This document shows positions 54,721 to 63,654 of a DNA stretch of 64,000 bases, piece after piece; the stretch's first letter is position 1; each line of letters begins with the position of its first letter. The position numbers and the translations under genes are program-made. The DNA is from Methanococcoides burtonii DSM 6242 (GTDB lineage: Archaea > Halobacteriota > Methanosarcinia > Methanosarcinales > Methanosarcinaceae): the NCBI RefSeq assembly GCF_000013725.1, contig NC_007955.1, forward strand, positions 124,001 to 188,000. Direction: 5' to 3'. The notes beneath the pieces were generated by a model, which searched no databases, was not told the DNA's origin, and was given only the letters and a program-made list of their open reading frames with translations.

Positions 54721-54817
54721 TAATTTGGAATTACCTTAAGTGAACTAGGTGAATGTACAGAAACTCTATTCATACGTTTTTTAGCATCACAAAATAATTA
54801 GTAGGAGATAAGAGAGC

Positions 54818-55609
54818 ATGCAAATGGCACCACAAATGGGTTATGATAGAGCAATTACCGTTTTTAGTCCCGATGGAAGGCTTTTTCAGGTCGAGTATGC
54901 AAGGGAAGCCGTTAAAAGAGGCACTACCGCTGCTGGAATTAAAGCAAAGGATGGTGTTGTCCTCATTGTTGACAAGAGGATCACAAGTAGGTTGATAGAA
55001 GCGGAATCTATCGAAAAGATATTCCAGATCGATGAGCATATTGGAGTCGCAACATCAGGTCTTGTTGCTGATGCACGTGCTCTCGTGGACAGGGCCAGAG
55101 TGGAAGCTCAGATCAACATGGCTACATACGATGAGCCTATCGGTGTTAAGGTCCTGTCAAAGAAGATCTGTGACCACAAGCAGACATACACACAATATGG
55201 TGGTGTCCGTCCTTATGGTACTGCACTTTTGATAGCAGGCGTCGATGACAACCTCCCAAGGCTGTTCGAAAGTGACCCTAGCGGTGCACTCCTTGAGTAT
55301 AAGGCAACAGCTATTGGCGCAGGCAGAAACGTTTTCATGGAAACTTTCGAGGAAATGCATCGCGATGACATGACCATGGAAGAAGCAGTAATGCTTGGTA
55401 TGGAAGCGCTTTACAGGGCATCTGATGTAAAGATCGATCCTGCAACGCTTGAAGTGGGTATGGTCACTCTTGAGGACCGCCAGTTCAGGAAATGTCCTGT
55501 CGATGAGGTCGAGTCATACGTCGAAACCATTCTTGCCAAACATAAGGAAGAGGATGTTGATGAAACTGTTGAAGAAGCAGATGATGAGGAAAAACAGCAG
55601 GACGAGTAA
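54818..55609 (+). CDS. psmA: Proteasome subunit alpha
   Basis: A 263-residue alpha subunit of the 20S core. The gate-forming N-terminus and [20 protein letters not shown] (the GRLFQVEYA signature) lead into [20 protein letters not shown]. No catalytic threonine is exposed, as expected for alpha. The C-terminal 20 residues ([19 protein letters not shown]) are strongly acidic. GGAG lies about 12 bases before ATG 54818. Confidence 0.97.
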   Translation: MQMAPQMGYDRAITVFSPDGRLFQVEYAREAVKRGTTAAGIKAKDGVVLIVDKRITSRLIEAESIEKIFQIDEHIGVATSGLVADARALVDRARVEAQINMATYDEPIGVKVLSKKICDHKQTYTQYGGVRPYGTALLIAGVDDNLPRLFESDPSGALLEYKATAIGAGRNVFMETFEEMHRDDMTMEEAVMLGMEALYRASDVKIDPATLEVGMVTLEDRQFRKCPVDEVESYVETILAKHKEEDVDETVEEADDEEKQQDE

Positions 55610-55652
55610 TGTGTTTTTGAGCATTATTAGGTAATATAGGAGGGTGTATAGT

Positions 55653-56345
55653 ATGGTATCTCTTGATGAATCATTGGTTGCAAGGCTAAAGAAAGGCAGC
55701 AAACATTATGAAGTGCTTGTGGATCCTGATGGGGCTCTGGAATTCAAGAAAGGAGGCAATGTTAAAATTGAGGATATTCTTGCAGTGGAGTCCATCTTCG
55801 AGGATTCGGGCAGGGGAGACCATGCGGCAGAATCCGATCTTACCAATGCATTCCAGACCGATGATGTTTTTGAAATTGCAGCGTATATTATCAAACACGG
55901 CGAAATTCAGCTTACTAAGGAACAGAGGAAACATATTCTTGAGGAAAAGACCAGACAGGTCATTTCCACCATTGCACGAAATGCGATAAATCCTCAAACG
56001 AGGGCACCTCACCCTCCTGGAAGGATCGAGAAGGCAATGGAAGAGGCAAAGGTCCATATCGATCCTCTGAAGGGTGTGGATGAACAGGTCAATATTGTCA
56101 TGAAGGCGATAAGGCCGATCATTCCTATTCGTTTTGAAGAAGTTGAGATCGCTGTCAAAATCCCTTCTGAATATGCAGGAAAATCCTATGGGGATATTGC
56201 AAAGTTCGGAACCATGCTCAGGGATAACTGGGAGAATGATGGTTCATGGGTTGCTGTGGTCAAGATCCCTGCAGGGATGCAGAATGATTTTTATGGGCTT
56301 GTGAACCATCTGACAAAAGGTGATGCGGAAACAAAACTTTTGTAA
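55653..56345 (+). CDS. sdo1: SBDS-family ribosome maturation protein
   Basis: A 230-residue three-domain protein: MVSLDESLVARLKKGSKHYE, LAVESIFEDSGRGDHAAESD, EIQLTKEQRKHILEEKTRQV, ARNAINPQTRAPHPPGRIEK and RPIIPIRFEEVEIAVKIPSE. SBDS/Sdo1 promotes release of the anti-association factor aIF6 from large subunits. Start at ATG 55653 with GGAGGGTG seven bases upstream rather than GTG 55644. Confidence 0.95.
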   Translation: MVSLDESLVARLKKGSKHYEVLVDPDGALEFKKGGNVKIEDILAVESIFEDSGRGDHAAESDLTNAFQTDDVFEIAAYIIKHGEIQLTKEQRKHILEEKTRQVISTIARNAINPQTRAPHPPGRIEKAMEEAKVHIDPLKGVDEQVNIVMKAIRPIIPIRFEEVEIAVKIPSEYAGKSYGDIAKFGTMLRDNWENDGSWVAVVKIPAGMQNDFYGLVNHLTKGDAETKLL

Positions 56346-56356
56346 GAGGTAAATTG

Positions 56357-57148
56357 ATGGATCGTAAAATCGTAATCCCCGGGCAATTACTTTCTGAGAA
56401 GAAAGAAATGGCCGGGCCAGGTACTTATGTTAAAAATGGAAATATCTATTCTTTACTTTATGGAATTGCAAATTTCAAGGGAAGGGTTTCAGTAGTACCT
56501 TTTTCAGGAAAATATATTCCCTCACGTAAGGATTTCATTATTGTGAATGTCATTGATGTCACTCCTTCCAACTGGATAATGGAAACCGGTTCTCCGTATG
56601 ATGGTCTTCTTCATGTATCCGAATTTCCTAAACGTGTCGATTCTTCTGAAATGAGGAAGTTCATGGATGTCGGGGATTGTGTCATTGTTCGTGTGAAGGA
56701 TGTTAGCAAGGCTATGAAAGTAGAGCTTTCAATGCGTGAGCAGGGCTCAAGAGCATTAAGTAAAGGTCGTATCATTGAAGTTGTGCCTTCAAAGGTACCA
56801 CGTGTCATCGGACATGGTGGGTCAATGGTATCAATTCTTAAGAAAGAGTCGAATTGTGATGTGTTCGTAGGAAAGAACGGCCGTATCTGGATAAATGGTA
56901 AGGATAAAGATATGGACCGTCTTACGACAGCGATCGAAATGATAGAAAGTGAATCTCATATGTCCGGTTTAACGGATAAGGTCGGCATGTTTTTGAGGGG
57001 TGAACCGGAAGGGACCGAGGGTTCCGATGAAGAACAGCTAGTAGATGAAGAAGTTGCTGGTGTGTCCCTTGAAGATGATGACGTTACCGAAGAGACCAGC
57101 CGTAAGGTCGATGTCTTGCTGGACAATGATACCGATGAGACTAATTAA
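56357..57148 (+). CDS. rrp4: Exosome RNA-binding subunit Rrp4
   Basis: A 263-residue cap protein: MDRKIVIPGQLLSEKKEMAG (N-terminal domain), an S1 domain (IVNVIDVTPSNWIMETGSPY to VKDVSKAMKVELSMREQGSR) and a KH domain (SKVPRVIGHGGSMVSILKKE with NGRIWINGKDKD). Rrp4 recruits RNA to the Rrp41-Rrp42 ring. The last 50 residues are a highly acidic tail. GAGGTAAATTG precedes the ATG. Confidence 0.95.
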   Translation: MDRKIVIPGQLLSEKKEMAGPGTYVKNGNIYSLLYGIANFKGRVSVVPFSGKYIPSRKDFIIVNVIDVTPSNWIMETGSPYDGLLHVSEFPKRVDSSEMRKFMDVGDCVIVRVKDVSKAMKVELSMREQGSRALSKGRIIEVVPSKVPRVIGHGGSMVSILKKESNCDVFVGKNGRIWINGKDKDMDRLTTAIEMIESESHMSGLTDKVGMFLRGEPEGTEGSDEEQLVDEEVAGVSLEDDDVTEETSRKVDVLLDNDTDETN

Positions 57149-57198
57149 GACCTTTTGTGTTTGCAGATGGGAGAATGAGATGAAATTGGAGATTAAAT

Positions 57199-58230
57199 AT
57201 GAGTGATAAACCGGTAAAATTTATTGACGAGAATGGACTTCGTCTTGACGGCAGGCGTGTGGATGAGATCCGCCCGATGACCGTGGAAATGGGCGTACTC
57301 TCAAGAGCAGATGGCTCTTGTTATCTTGAATGGGGCAATAATAAGGTCCTTGCAGCTGTATATGGTCCAAGGGAACTTCACCCACGCAGGCTTCAGCGTC
57401 CAAGTGAAGCACTTGTAAGGTATAGGTATAATATGGCAGCTTTCTCTGTGGAGGACCGTATCCGTCCTGGTCCAAGCAGGAGAAGTACTGAGATATCAAA
57501 GGTAAGCGGAGAGGCATTCGAAACCGTTGTTATGAAACAGTTCTATCCTGGTGCTGTAATTGATGTATTTGCAGAGGTCCTTCAGGCAGATGCAGGCACA
57601 AGGACAGCGGCTATCAATGCTGCTACACTTGCACTTGTTGATGCAGGCATTCCTATGAAAGGATTAGTTGCTGCATGTGCTGTTGGAAAGGTGGATGGTC
57701 AGCTTGTAATCGATCTTAATAAACCTGAAGACAATTATGGTGATGCTGACCTGCCTATTGCAATGACCGAGGATGGCGAGATAACTTTACTTCAGATGGA
57801 TGGTAATCTTACTGCAGATGAGATCGCGAAGGGTGTCGAGATGGTCCGAAAGGGCTGTGAGCAGATATTTGCCATTCAGAAGGAAGCTCTTTTATCAAAG
57901 TTTGGTACTACTGACGAAATGGAGATTCTCGAGGAAGCTGAGCTTCAAGCAGAGGTCGAAAAATCCGGAATTGTAGAAGATGTCGAAGCAGTTTCTGACG
58001 CTGAGGATGAAGAGCTCGAAGGCGAAGAAAATGAAGAACTTGAACTTCCGGATGAAGAAGAAGCTTTCACGGATGACGGGGAAGAGGATGCTTCTGATGA
58101 AGCTGAGGACCTGTTCGGTGAAGATGTATCTGAGTTCGAGATAACTGAAAACGCTGAGTCCGAGGATAACAGCTCTTCAGAAACAGAGGGCAATGAGTCC
58201 GATGAGGATGAGGGTGAGAAAAATGAGTGA
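57199..58230 (+). CDS. rrp41: Exosome catalytic subunit Rrp41 with a long acidic tail
   Basis: A 343-residue RNase PH-fold phosphorolytic exonuclease: FIDENGLRLDGRRVDEIRPM, GSCYLEWGNNKVLAAVYGPR, RRSTEISKVSGEAFETVVMK and LQADAGTRTAAINAATLALV with active-site arginines and aspartate. The catalytic core ends near residue 242. About 100 more residues (from LEEAELQAEVEKSGIVEDVE) are almost entirely Glu, Asp and Ser, well beyond the usual family length. ATG 57199 has GGAG upstream. Its 3' end overlaps rrp42. Confidence 0.95.
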   Translation: MSDKPVKFIDENGLRLDGRRVDEIRPMTVEMGVLSRADGSCYLEWGNNKVLAAVYGPRELHPRRLQRPSEALVRYRYNMAAFSVEDRIRPGPSRRSTEISKVSGEAFETVVMKQFYPGAVIDVFAEVLQADAGTRTAAINAATLALVDAGIPMKGLVAACAVGKVDGQLVIDLNKPEDNYGDADLPIAMTEDGEITLLQMDGNLTADEIAKGVEMVRKGCEQIFAIQKEALLSKFGTTDEMEILEEAELQAEVEKSGIVEDVEAVSDAEDEELEGEENEELELPDEEEAFTDDGEEDASDEAEDLFGEDVSEFEITENAESEDNSSSETEGNESDEDEGEKNE

Positions 58231-59002
58231 AGCTATATCAAGACTTAAAAAAGATTATTTGTTTAATCTGGCTCTCAAGGGTCAGCGTGAGGATGGCCGT
58301 GGGTTCGATGAAACACGTGATCTGATAATTGAGACCAATGTTATCGATAAAGCAGAAGGGTCTGCAAAGGTCTTGCTGGGTGATACTCAGGTATTGGTTG
58401 GTGTTAAACTTCAGGTGGGTTCTCCTTTCGCGGATTCCGCTGACAAGGGCGTCATTATCACGAGTATGGAGCTTAATCCTATCGCCTCACCAAACTTCGA
58501 AGCTGGTCCACCTCGAGAGAAAGCTATTGAAATGGCACGTGTGGTAGACCGTGGTATCCGTGAATCAGGCGCAATTGATTTAAACAAGCTGTGTATTACG
58601 GAAGGAGAAGAGGTCTGGATAGTCTTCATAGATGTTCATGTGCTTAACGACAGTGGTAATTTACTGGATGCTGCTTCACTCGGTGCTATTGCAGCACTTA
58701 TGACAGCAACTATTCCGGGAGAACGCGAAGGTCGCGGAGAGGATGTAAAACTGCCTATCCGAGAAATGCCCGTCTCTCTCTCCTTTATTGATATTGGAGG
58801 GGAACTTGTCATTGATGCAACCAATAATGAGGAATCAGTTAGTGATCTGAGACTCACTATAGTGACCAATCAGGATGGTTCGATCTGTGCTATGCAGAAA
58901 AGTGGTCCAGGTACGCTCTCAGAAGAAAACTTCCTGAGATCCGTTGAAAAATCACGTGAGGTCGGAGCGAAAATCAGAGAGGAATACCTCCTCAACATCT
59001 GA
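58223..59002 (+). CDS. rrp42: Exosome subunit Rrp42
   Basis: A 259-residue RNase PH-fold subunit: SEAISRLKKDYLFNLALKGQ, REDGRGFDETRDLIIETNVI, MELNPIASPNFEAGPPREKA and VVDRGIRESGAIDLNKLCIT. Rrp42 is structurally required but lacks the full catalytic set of Rrp41. ATG 58223 has GAGGGTGAG nine bases upstream and overlaps the rrp41 stop region by eight bases. Confidence 0.95.
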   Translation: MSEAISRLKKDYLFNLALKGQREDGRGFDETRDLIIETNVIDKAEGSAKVLLGDTQVLVGVKLQVGSPFADSADKGVIITSMELNPIASPNFEAGPPREKAIEMARVVDRGIRESGAIDLNKLCITEGEEVWIVFIDVHVLNDSGNLLDAASLGAIAALMTATIPGEREGRGEDVKLPIREMPVSLSFIDIGGELVIDATNNEESVSDLRLTIVTNQDGSICAMQKSGPGTLSEENFLRSVEKSREVGAKIREEYLLNI

Positions 59003-59095
59003 ATCGTATCTGATTCAATGAAGGCTCATAACGATTATATTCGATCATTATAAGCTCGATCATAAATAGGAATCTGCTTCAAGGAGATATTTATA

Positions 59096-59383
59096 ATGGC
59101 AAAGAAATATACTAAGAAAGGACGTGTATCTAGGTCCGCAGGAAGATTTGGTACACGCTATGGTAGAAGAGACCGAAAGTTGGTTGCTGATCTTGAAGAG
59201 AAGATGCATGCAGCACACAAATGTGCAAGCTGTGCACGCCTAACTGTAAAGAGAGTTGGGACTGGCATCTGGAAATGTAAAAAATGTGGATATACTTTTG
59301 CAGGTGGTACTTACATCCCAGCTACAACAGTCGGTAAGACTGTGTTGAGGACTGTTAAGAAAGCCACTGAACAGGTTGAGTAA
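59096..59383 (+). CDS. rpl37ae: 50S ribosomal protein L37Ae
   Basis: A 95-residue protein: [20 protein letters not shown] and a C4 zinc ribbon with CASC at residues 42-45 and CKKC at 61-64. ATG 59096 with AAGGAGATATT upstream. The gene precedes rpoP by five bases, as in many euryarchaea. Confidence 0.95.
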
Positions 59384-59388
59384 TCAAT

Positions 59389-59529
59389 ATGGACTATAAG
59401 TGCACCCGATGCAAGCGGCCAGTCGAAATCGACTATGGATATACCGGTATTCGCTGTCCGTACTGCGGACACCGCATACTTGTAAAAGAAAGGCCGCAAT
59501 CATCGATCAAAAAGGTTAAGGTCGAGTAA
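59389..59529 (+). CDS. rpoP: DNA-directed RNA polymerase subunit P (Rpb12-like)
   Basis: A 46-residue zinc-ribbon protein: [20 protein letters not shown], then [19 protein letters not shown] and a basic end. The C-x2-C (residues 5-8) and C-x2-CGxR pattern defines archaeal RpoP, which stabilises the Rpo3/Rpo10/Rpo11 assembly platform. It is too short for usual gene-length cut-offs and easily missed. Confidence 0.93.
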
Positions 59530-59535
59530 GAAGTC

Positions 59536-60003
59536 ATGCTGATTACTTCTTCCCGTAAACCTTCAGCCAATACTCGCACTATGTGCAAGTATTTGGCATC
59601 TTTTTTTAATTGTAAATACATGACCCGTGGTAAAATGGGTCTGATAGACATTGTCTCTCTGTGTGAAAATGGTCTGTTGATGGTCGTAGGTGATTATCAC
59701 GGAAGTCCCGGGAGCATTATGTTCTATGATAGCCATGGCGTTGAATTGTTATCGATCCACCTGAGCGTTTTTTATCCGGACGGCTACAAATATACCCCTC
59801 TTAAAGCGCTGGAGCCTTCAATAAATGGCGATGGTGAGTTATTCAATCTGCTTTCCTATTATTTGGATATTCCTGAAGGGGAATGTTATTATGATTCGAA
59901 ATGTCTGATTGCCAGCGATGATCATCTTGAATTCGTTTATCTTGATAATATGCTTTTCAGGCTGAATATCAAAAATTATCGCAAAATGGTGATGTCGGAA
60001 TGA
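59536..60003 (+). CDS. Brix-domain ribosome biogenesis protein (Imp4-like)
   Basis: A 155-residue protein opening MLITSSRKPSANTRTMCKYL, the start of archaeal Brix-domain proteins, with KYMTRGKMGLIDIVSLC and SPGSIMFYDSHGVELLSIHL. It probably assists rRNA maturation. Starts six bases after the rpoP stop and overlaps pcc1 as ATGA. The low-complexity of strand content makes the C-terminal half less certain. Confidence 0.85.
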   Translation: MLITSSRKPSANTRTMCKYLASFFNCKYMTRGKMGLIDIVSLCENGLLMVVGDYHGSPGSIMFYDSHGVELLSIHLSVFYPDGYKYTPLKALEPSINGDGELFNLLSYYLDIPEGECYYDSKCLIASDDHLEFVYLDNMLFRLNIKNYRKMVMSE

Positions 60004-60254
60004 AAATAGCTTCGGAATCTGTTTTTATAACGGAGGACGCAGAAGCTATATACCGTTGCATCCTGCCGGAACTTGGAACTATGGTCTCTGGGCGTTCTAT
60101 TGTGGATATAAAGGTCAATAATCATTCCCTTGTGATGAATATCACTGCTGATGACATCATATCTATGCGTTCCACTCTCAACACCTGGCTTCGTATGGTA
60201 CAGATCGCACATGACGTATGTGCTGTTGGTAAGAATGCCAGATACGGTGTATGA
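60000..60254 (+). CDS. pcc1: KEOPS complex subunit Pcc1
   Basis: An 84-residue protein: ASESVFITEDAEAIYRCILP, VDIKVNNHSLVMNITADDII and LRMVQIAHDVCAVGKN. Pcc1 dimerises and joins Kae1 for the t6A modification of tRNA. ATG overlaps the Brix stop. Position between Brix and prefoldin genes is conserved in euryarchaea. Confidence 0.88.
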   Translation: MKIASESVFITEDAEAIYRCILPELGTMVSGRSIVDIKVNNHSLVMNITADDIISMRSTLNTWLRMVQIAHDVCAVGKNARYGV

Positions 60255-60338
60255 GATACCCTGCTTTTCATTTTGATATATTCTGGATAGAAACATTAAA
60301 ATCATTTCAGGTTTATTGACTGGTCAGGTGAAACCAAT

Positions 60339-60692
60339 ATGAGTTCAGAAATACCCCCACAAGTGCAGAACCAGCTCGCACAGTTGCAGCAGGTTCAACA
60401 GCAGGCACAAGCTCTTGCTATGCAGAAGAATCAGATGGAGTCAATGAAGAAAGAGTCTGAAATGGCACTTGAAGAGCTTGAAAAGCTTTCTGATGATGCT
60501 ATTGTTTACAGGGCTGTAGGTGACCTTCAGATCCAGTCGAACAAGGATGATACCGTTGCAAAGCTGAAAGAGAGGCTTGAGACACTTTCACTTCGGCTTC
60601 AGTCTATCACACGCCAGGAAGAGCGCATCTCAAAGCGTTTTACCCAGCTTCAGGAACAACTTAAGCAGGCAATGGGTACTCAGGGACAGTGA
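60339..60692 (+). CDS. pfdB: Prefoldin subunit beta
   Basis: A 117-residue coiled-coil chaperone subunit: PPQVQNQLAQLQQVQQQAQA, a beta-hairpin segment DDAIVYRAVGDLQIQSNKDD in the middle, and a second coil ending QEQLKQAMGTQGQ. It forms the hexameric jellyfish-shaped co-chaperone with alpha subunits and passes unfolded proteins to the thermosome. CAGGTGAAACC lies before ATG 60339. Confidence 0.95.
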   Translation: MSSEIPPQVQNQLAQLQQVQQQAQALAMQKNQMESMKKESEMALEELEKLSDDAIVYRAVGDLQIQSNKDDTVAKLKERLETLSLRLQSITRQEERISKRFTQLQEQLKQAMGTQGQ

Positions 60693-60753
60693 TCCTTGTA
60701 ATCCCTCCTTTATCCTTTTCAGACAATTCTTTCTGAGTGGATGAGAGGTAGAA

Positions 60754-61719
60754 ATGCAGGTTGACGAAGCTGGATTCTACAACCGTCTCCTTGATTATCA
60801 CAATATCCTATACCTTTGCCATCGAAATGCCGATCCGGATGCTATAAGCAGTGCGTTTGCATTGTCTGAGGCTGTCGGAGGTAAAGTAGGGCTTGTGGAT
60901 GGGTGCAACAGAGTTGCGACATTACTTGTTGATAAGCTGGAGATAGCTGTAATAAATAATCCTGATCCGAAAGATTATGATCTGGTAGTGGTCGTAGACA
61001 CATCTACCAGCGCACAGCTCAATGATATTAAACTTACCAACTATTGCGTAGTAGATCATCATGCAACTACTGCGCTTACAGAGAACGCATCCTTTTATCT
61101 TCACCGTAATGCCACATCAGTAGCGGAGATCGTTTATGATGTTCTGATATGCATGGGTGCACCTATAATGCATCGCATGGCTCTCGGACTCATGACCGGG
61201 ATCGTGACAGATACAGGACATTTCAAGCATGCTACAAGCAGAACGTTCAAAACATTTTCTGAGATAATCGATTCAAGTGGTGTCGAGTATGCAGAAGTTC
61301 TTGATCTTATGGCATCAACTCCTCAGGATGTTTCTATGAGGATCGCAATGCTTAAAACAGCATCAAGGGCAGATGTTGAACGTGTCGGTGATTGGCTGGT
61401 AGTCACTTCGAACGTAAGTTCTTTTGGTGGCTCTGCTTCTTCAATGCTTATCAATATCGGTGGAGACGTTGCCTTTGTAGGTACTGCACGCTCCGATAAC
61501 ATAAGGGTAAGTGGTCGTGCCAAACGTGATGCCGTAAATGCAGGCGTAAATCTTGGCAAGATCATGGAAGAGATCAGCAGTCACTATGAGGGGACCGGTG
61601 GTGGTCATGCAGGCGCAGCAGGAATTGATGTTGTGGCTGATATGGATACCATTCTCTTTGAATGCGTTGAGTTGGTAAAAGAAATTTTAAGAACTAAGAA
61701 AAACCCGTTGAGCTTATGA
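60754..61719 (+). CDS. DHH-family phosphoesterase
   Basis: A 321-residue protein: LCHRNADPDAISSAFALSEA (first D-x-D metal motif), LVVVVDTSTSAQL, YCVVDHHATTAL (the DHH motif), GIVTDTGHFKHATSRT and a C-terminal DHHA1 domain with YEGTGGGHAGAAGIDV. The set marks a RecJ/NrnA-like manganese-dependent phosphoesterase that may cleave short RNA, DNA or cyclic dinucleotides. GAGAGGT lies six bases before ATG 60754. Confidence 0.9.
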   Translation: MQVDEAGFYNRLLDYHNILYLCHRNADPDAISSAFALSEAVGGKVGLVDGCNRVATLLVDKLEIAVINNPDPKDYDLVVVVDTSTSAQLNDIKLTNYCVVDHHATTALTENASFYLHRNATSVAEIVYDVLICMGAPIMHRMALGLMTGIVTDTGHFKHATSRTFKTFSEIIDSSGVEYAEVLDLMASTPQDVSMRIAMLKTASRADVERVGDWLVVTSNVSSFGGSASSMLINIGGDVAFVGTARSDNIRVSGRAKRDAVNAGVNLGKIMEEISSHYEGTGGGHAGAAGIDVVADMDTILFECVELVKEILRTKKNPLSL

Positions 61720-61772
61720 TTGATTGTAACAAACCACCATCATTATTGGTCAACAATAGCGTGATACATATG

Positions 61773-63074
61773 ATAGAATATTGGAATCCACAGATCGAGA
61801 GAATGCCTGTTGAAGAGCTGAAGAATATACAGGGGGGGAAGTTATGCAACCTCATAATATATGTTTATGAGCATTCTCCCTTTTATAGAAAGCAATTTGA
61901 TGATGCAGGGATAAGGCCAGAGGACATTAAGGGTCTCGATGATGTCACAAAGCTTCCTTTCACGTACAAAAAAGACCTGAGGGATACGTATCCCACAGGT
62001 ATGTTCTGTGTTCCCAATAATAAACTTGTACGTTTTCATGTATCATCCGGTACTACTGGTAAACCAACAGTTGTTGGCTATACTGATAACGACATAAAAT
62101 CATGGACTACTTCCCTTGCTCGTGCTCTGACTTCAATTGGTATCGGTCGCAATGATATCATGCAAATCGGTTATGGCTATGGGCTTTTTACAGGTGGTCT
62201 TGGTATGCACTATGGTGCTGAAGAGACGGGTTGTACTGTACTGCCGACAAGCTCAGGTAATACTGACAGGCAGATCGAACTGATGCAGGATCTTGGAACA
62301 TCTGTTATCGGTTGCACTCCTTCATATTTTCTTTTCATGATCGAGGCTGCAAAGGAAGCAGGAATAAGCTTCCAGGAAGATACGAACCTGCGAATAGGTG
62401 TTTTTGGTGCTGAACCCTGGTCTGAGGAGATGCGCAAGAGGATAGAGGAGTCGTCAGGCATCAAAGCTTATGATATCTTTGGCACCTCCGAACTTAGCGG
62501 CCCTCTCTTCACGGAGTGCCGTGAACAGAATGGCATTCACGTCTGGGCAGACCAGTTCCTTGTAGAGGTCATAGACCCTGAAACTGGTGAACCTGTTGCT
62601 GACGGAGAGCGCGGTGAACTTGTGATAACCACACTTGTAAAGGAAGCATTGCCACTTATCAGGTACAGGATAGGGGACATAACTGTACTGAACTGGGATG
62701 AATGTGAATGTGGAAGGACACATCCACGTATCATGCGTGTTCTTGGTCGTGCAGATGATATGCTTATTGTTCGTGGTATCAATGTGTTCCCTAGTCAGGT
62801 AGAGTCTGTACTTATGAAGATCCCTGAGGTTGGTGAACACTTCATGATCATCGTGGACAGGGTAAATGAACTTGATATCATGAAAGTACAGATCGAGATG
62901 ACCGATCTTGCATTCAGCGACAAGGTCAATGACATCATAAATCTGGAGAAAAAGGTGGCAGCTGCTCTAAAAGGTGTGCTGAACATTGCTGTCAAGGTGG
63001 AACTTGTGGAGCATGGTTCATTGCCACGTTCGATGGGTAAGGCAAAGAAAGTGATCGACAACAGAAAGTTATAA
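61773..63074 (+). CDS. Phenylacetate--CoA ligase-like adenylating enzyme
   Basis: A 433-residue AMP-forming ligase: IEYWNPQIERMPVEELKNIQ, the P-loop-like VSSGTTGKPTVVGYTD near 100, YDIFGTSELSGPLFTE, the C-terminal VITTLVKEALPLIRYRIGDI and DDMLIVRGINVFPSQVES. It matches the PaaK family; in methanogens, aryl-CoA ligases serve aromatic amino-acid synthesis or degradation. I choose ATG 61773 because the family begins near YWNP and GTGAT lies upstream; ATG 61716, overlapping the previous stop as ATGA, is an alternative adding 19 residues. Confidence 0.88.
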   Translation: MEYWNPQIERMPVEELKNIQGGKLCNLIIYVYEHSPFYRKQFDDAGIRPEDIKGLDDVTKLPFTYKKDLRDTYPTGMFCVPNNKLVRFHVSSGTTGKPTVVGYTDNDIKSWTTSLARALTSIGIGRNDIMQIGYGYGLFTGGLGMHYGAEETGCTVLPTSSGNTDRQIELMQDLGTSVIGCTPSYFLFMIEAAKEAGISFQEDTNLRIGVFGAEPWSEEMRKRIEESSGIKAYDIFGTSELSGPLFTECREQNGIHVWADQFLVEVIDPETGEPVADGERGELVITTLVKEALPLIRYRIGDITVLNWDECECGRTHPRIMRVLGRADDMLIVRGINVFPSQVESVLMKIPEVGEHFMIIVDRVNELDIMKVQIEMTDLAFSDKVNDIINLEKKVAAALKGVLNIAVKVELVEHGSLPRSMGKAKKVIDNRKL

Positions 63075-63117
63075 TCTTTAGAAGACATCATTTAAATTAG
63101 TAAATGGGGCTGATCTC

Positions 63118-63555
63118 ATGGAAGAGAAAATGATCAAACAGATTTCATTATTTGCAGAGAACAAGCCGGGGAGGCTTGCAAGTGTTGCTGACAAATTCAA
63201 AAATGCCGGAATTAATATCCGTGCATTCACAATTGCTGAAGCGGGGGATTTCGGTATAATCAGGATGGTAGTAGATAACCCTGGCCTAGCTCACAAGGTG
63301 TTGCATGATGCTGGATTCACAGTTTCGGAGACCAATGTCCTTGGTGTGGAGATGGAAGATGTGCCTGGTCAGCTCGGAATGATCGCAGATGTTCTCGGTG
63401 AAAAGAATATCAACATCGATTATGCTTATGCTTTTGTTACCAGGACTGAGAAAGCTTTCCTTATTGTTCGTGTCAATGATATCAGGGGTGCGGTCAGGAT
63501 CCTTGGTGCTTCGAAGGTGAAACTTCTTGACATGAGTGATGTTCAGAATATCTGA
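63118..63555 (+). CDS. Tandem ACT-domain protein
   Basis: A 145-residue protein with two ACT repeats: KQISLFAENKPGRLASVADK and, after residue 70, VEMEDVPGQLGMIADVLGEK; both have the ligand-binding P-G-x-L turn. ACT domains sense amino acids. The gene follows the PaaK-like ligase, a frequent archaeal pairing, so it may regulate that enzyme through aromatic amino acids. A clear terminator follows. Confidence 0.9.
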   Translation: MEEKMIKQISLFAENKPGRLASVADKFKNAGINIRAFTIAEAGDFGIIRMVVDNPGLAHKVLHDAGFTVSETNVLGVEMEDVPGQLGMIADVLGEKNINIDYAYAFVTRTEKAFLIVRVNDIRGAVRILGASKVKLLDMSDVQNI

Positions 63556-63564
63556 TACTGGAAA

Positions 63565-63599
63565 ATGCACATTTTAGTGCATATTCTGTCTTTTTTTTT
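63565..63599 (+). terminator. Hairpin plus T-run terminator
   Basis: ATGCAC-ATTTTA-GTGCAT (63565-63582) forms a 6-bp stem, followed by TTTTTTTTT at 63591-63599. It sits 10 bases after the ACT-domain gene and would end the PaaK/ACT transcript. Confidence 0.65.
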
Positions 63600-63654
63600 A
63601 ATTTTACTTTATGTAGACCACTAACGTTTTATATCATTCTTCCAAATTTTGTTC

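Noticed and set aside
57945-58193. Minus-strand serine-rich open frame
   Set aside because: Mirror image of the acidic Glu/Asp repeat tail of Rrp41, whose codons read as Ser on the other strand.
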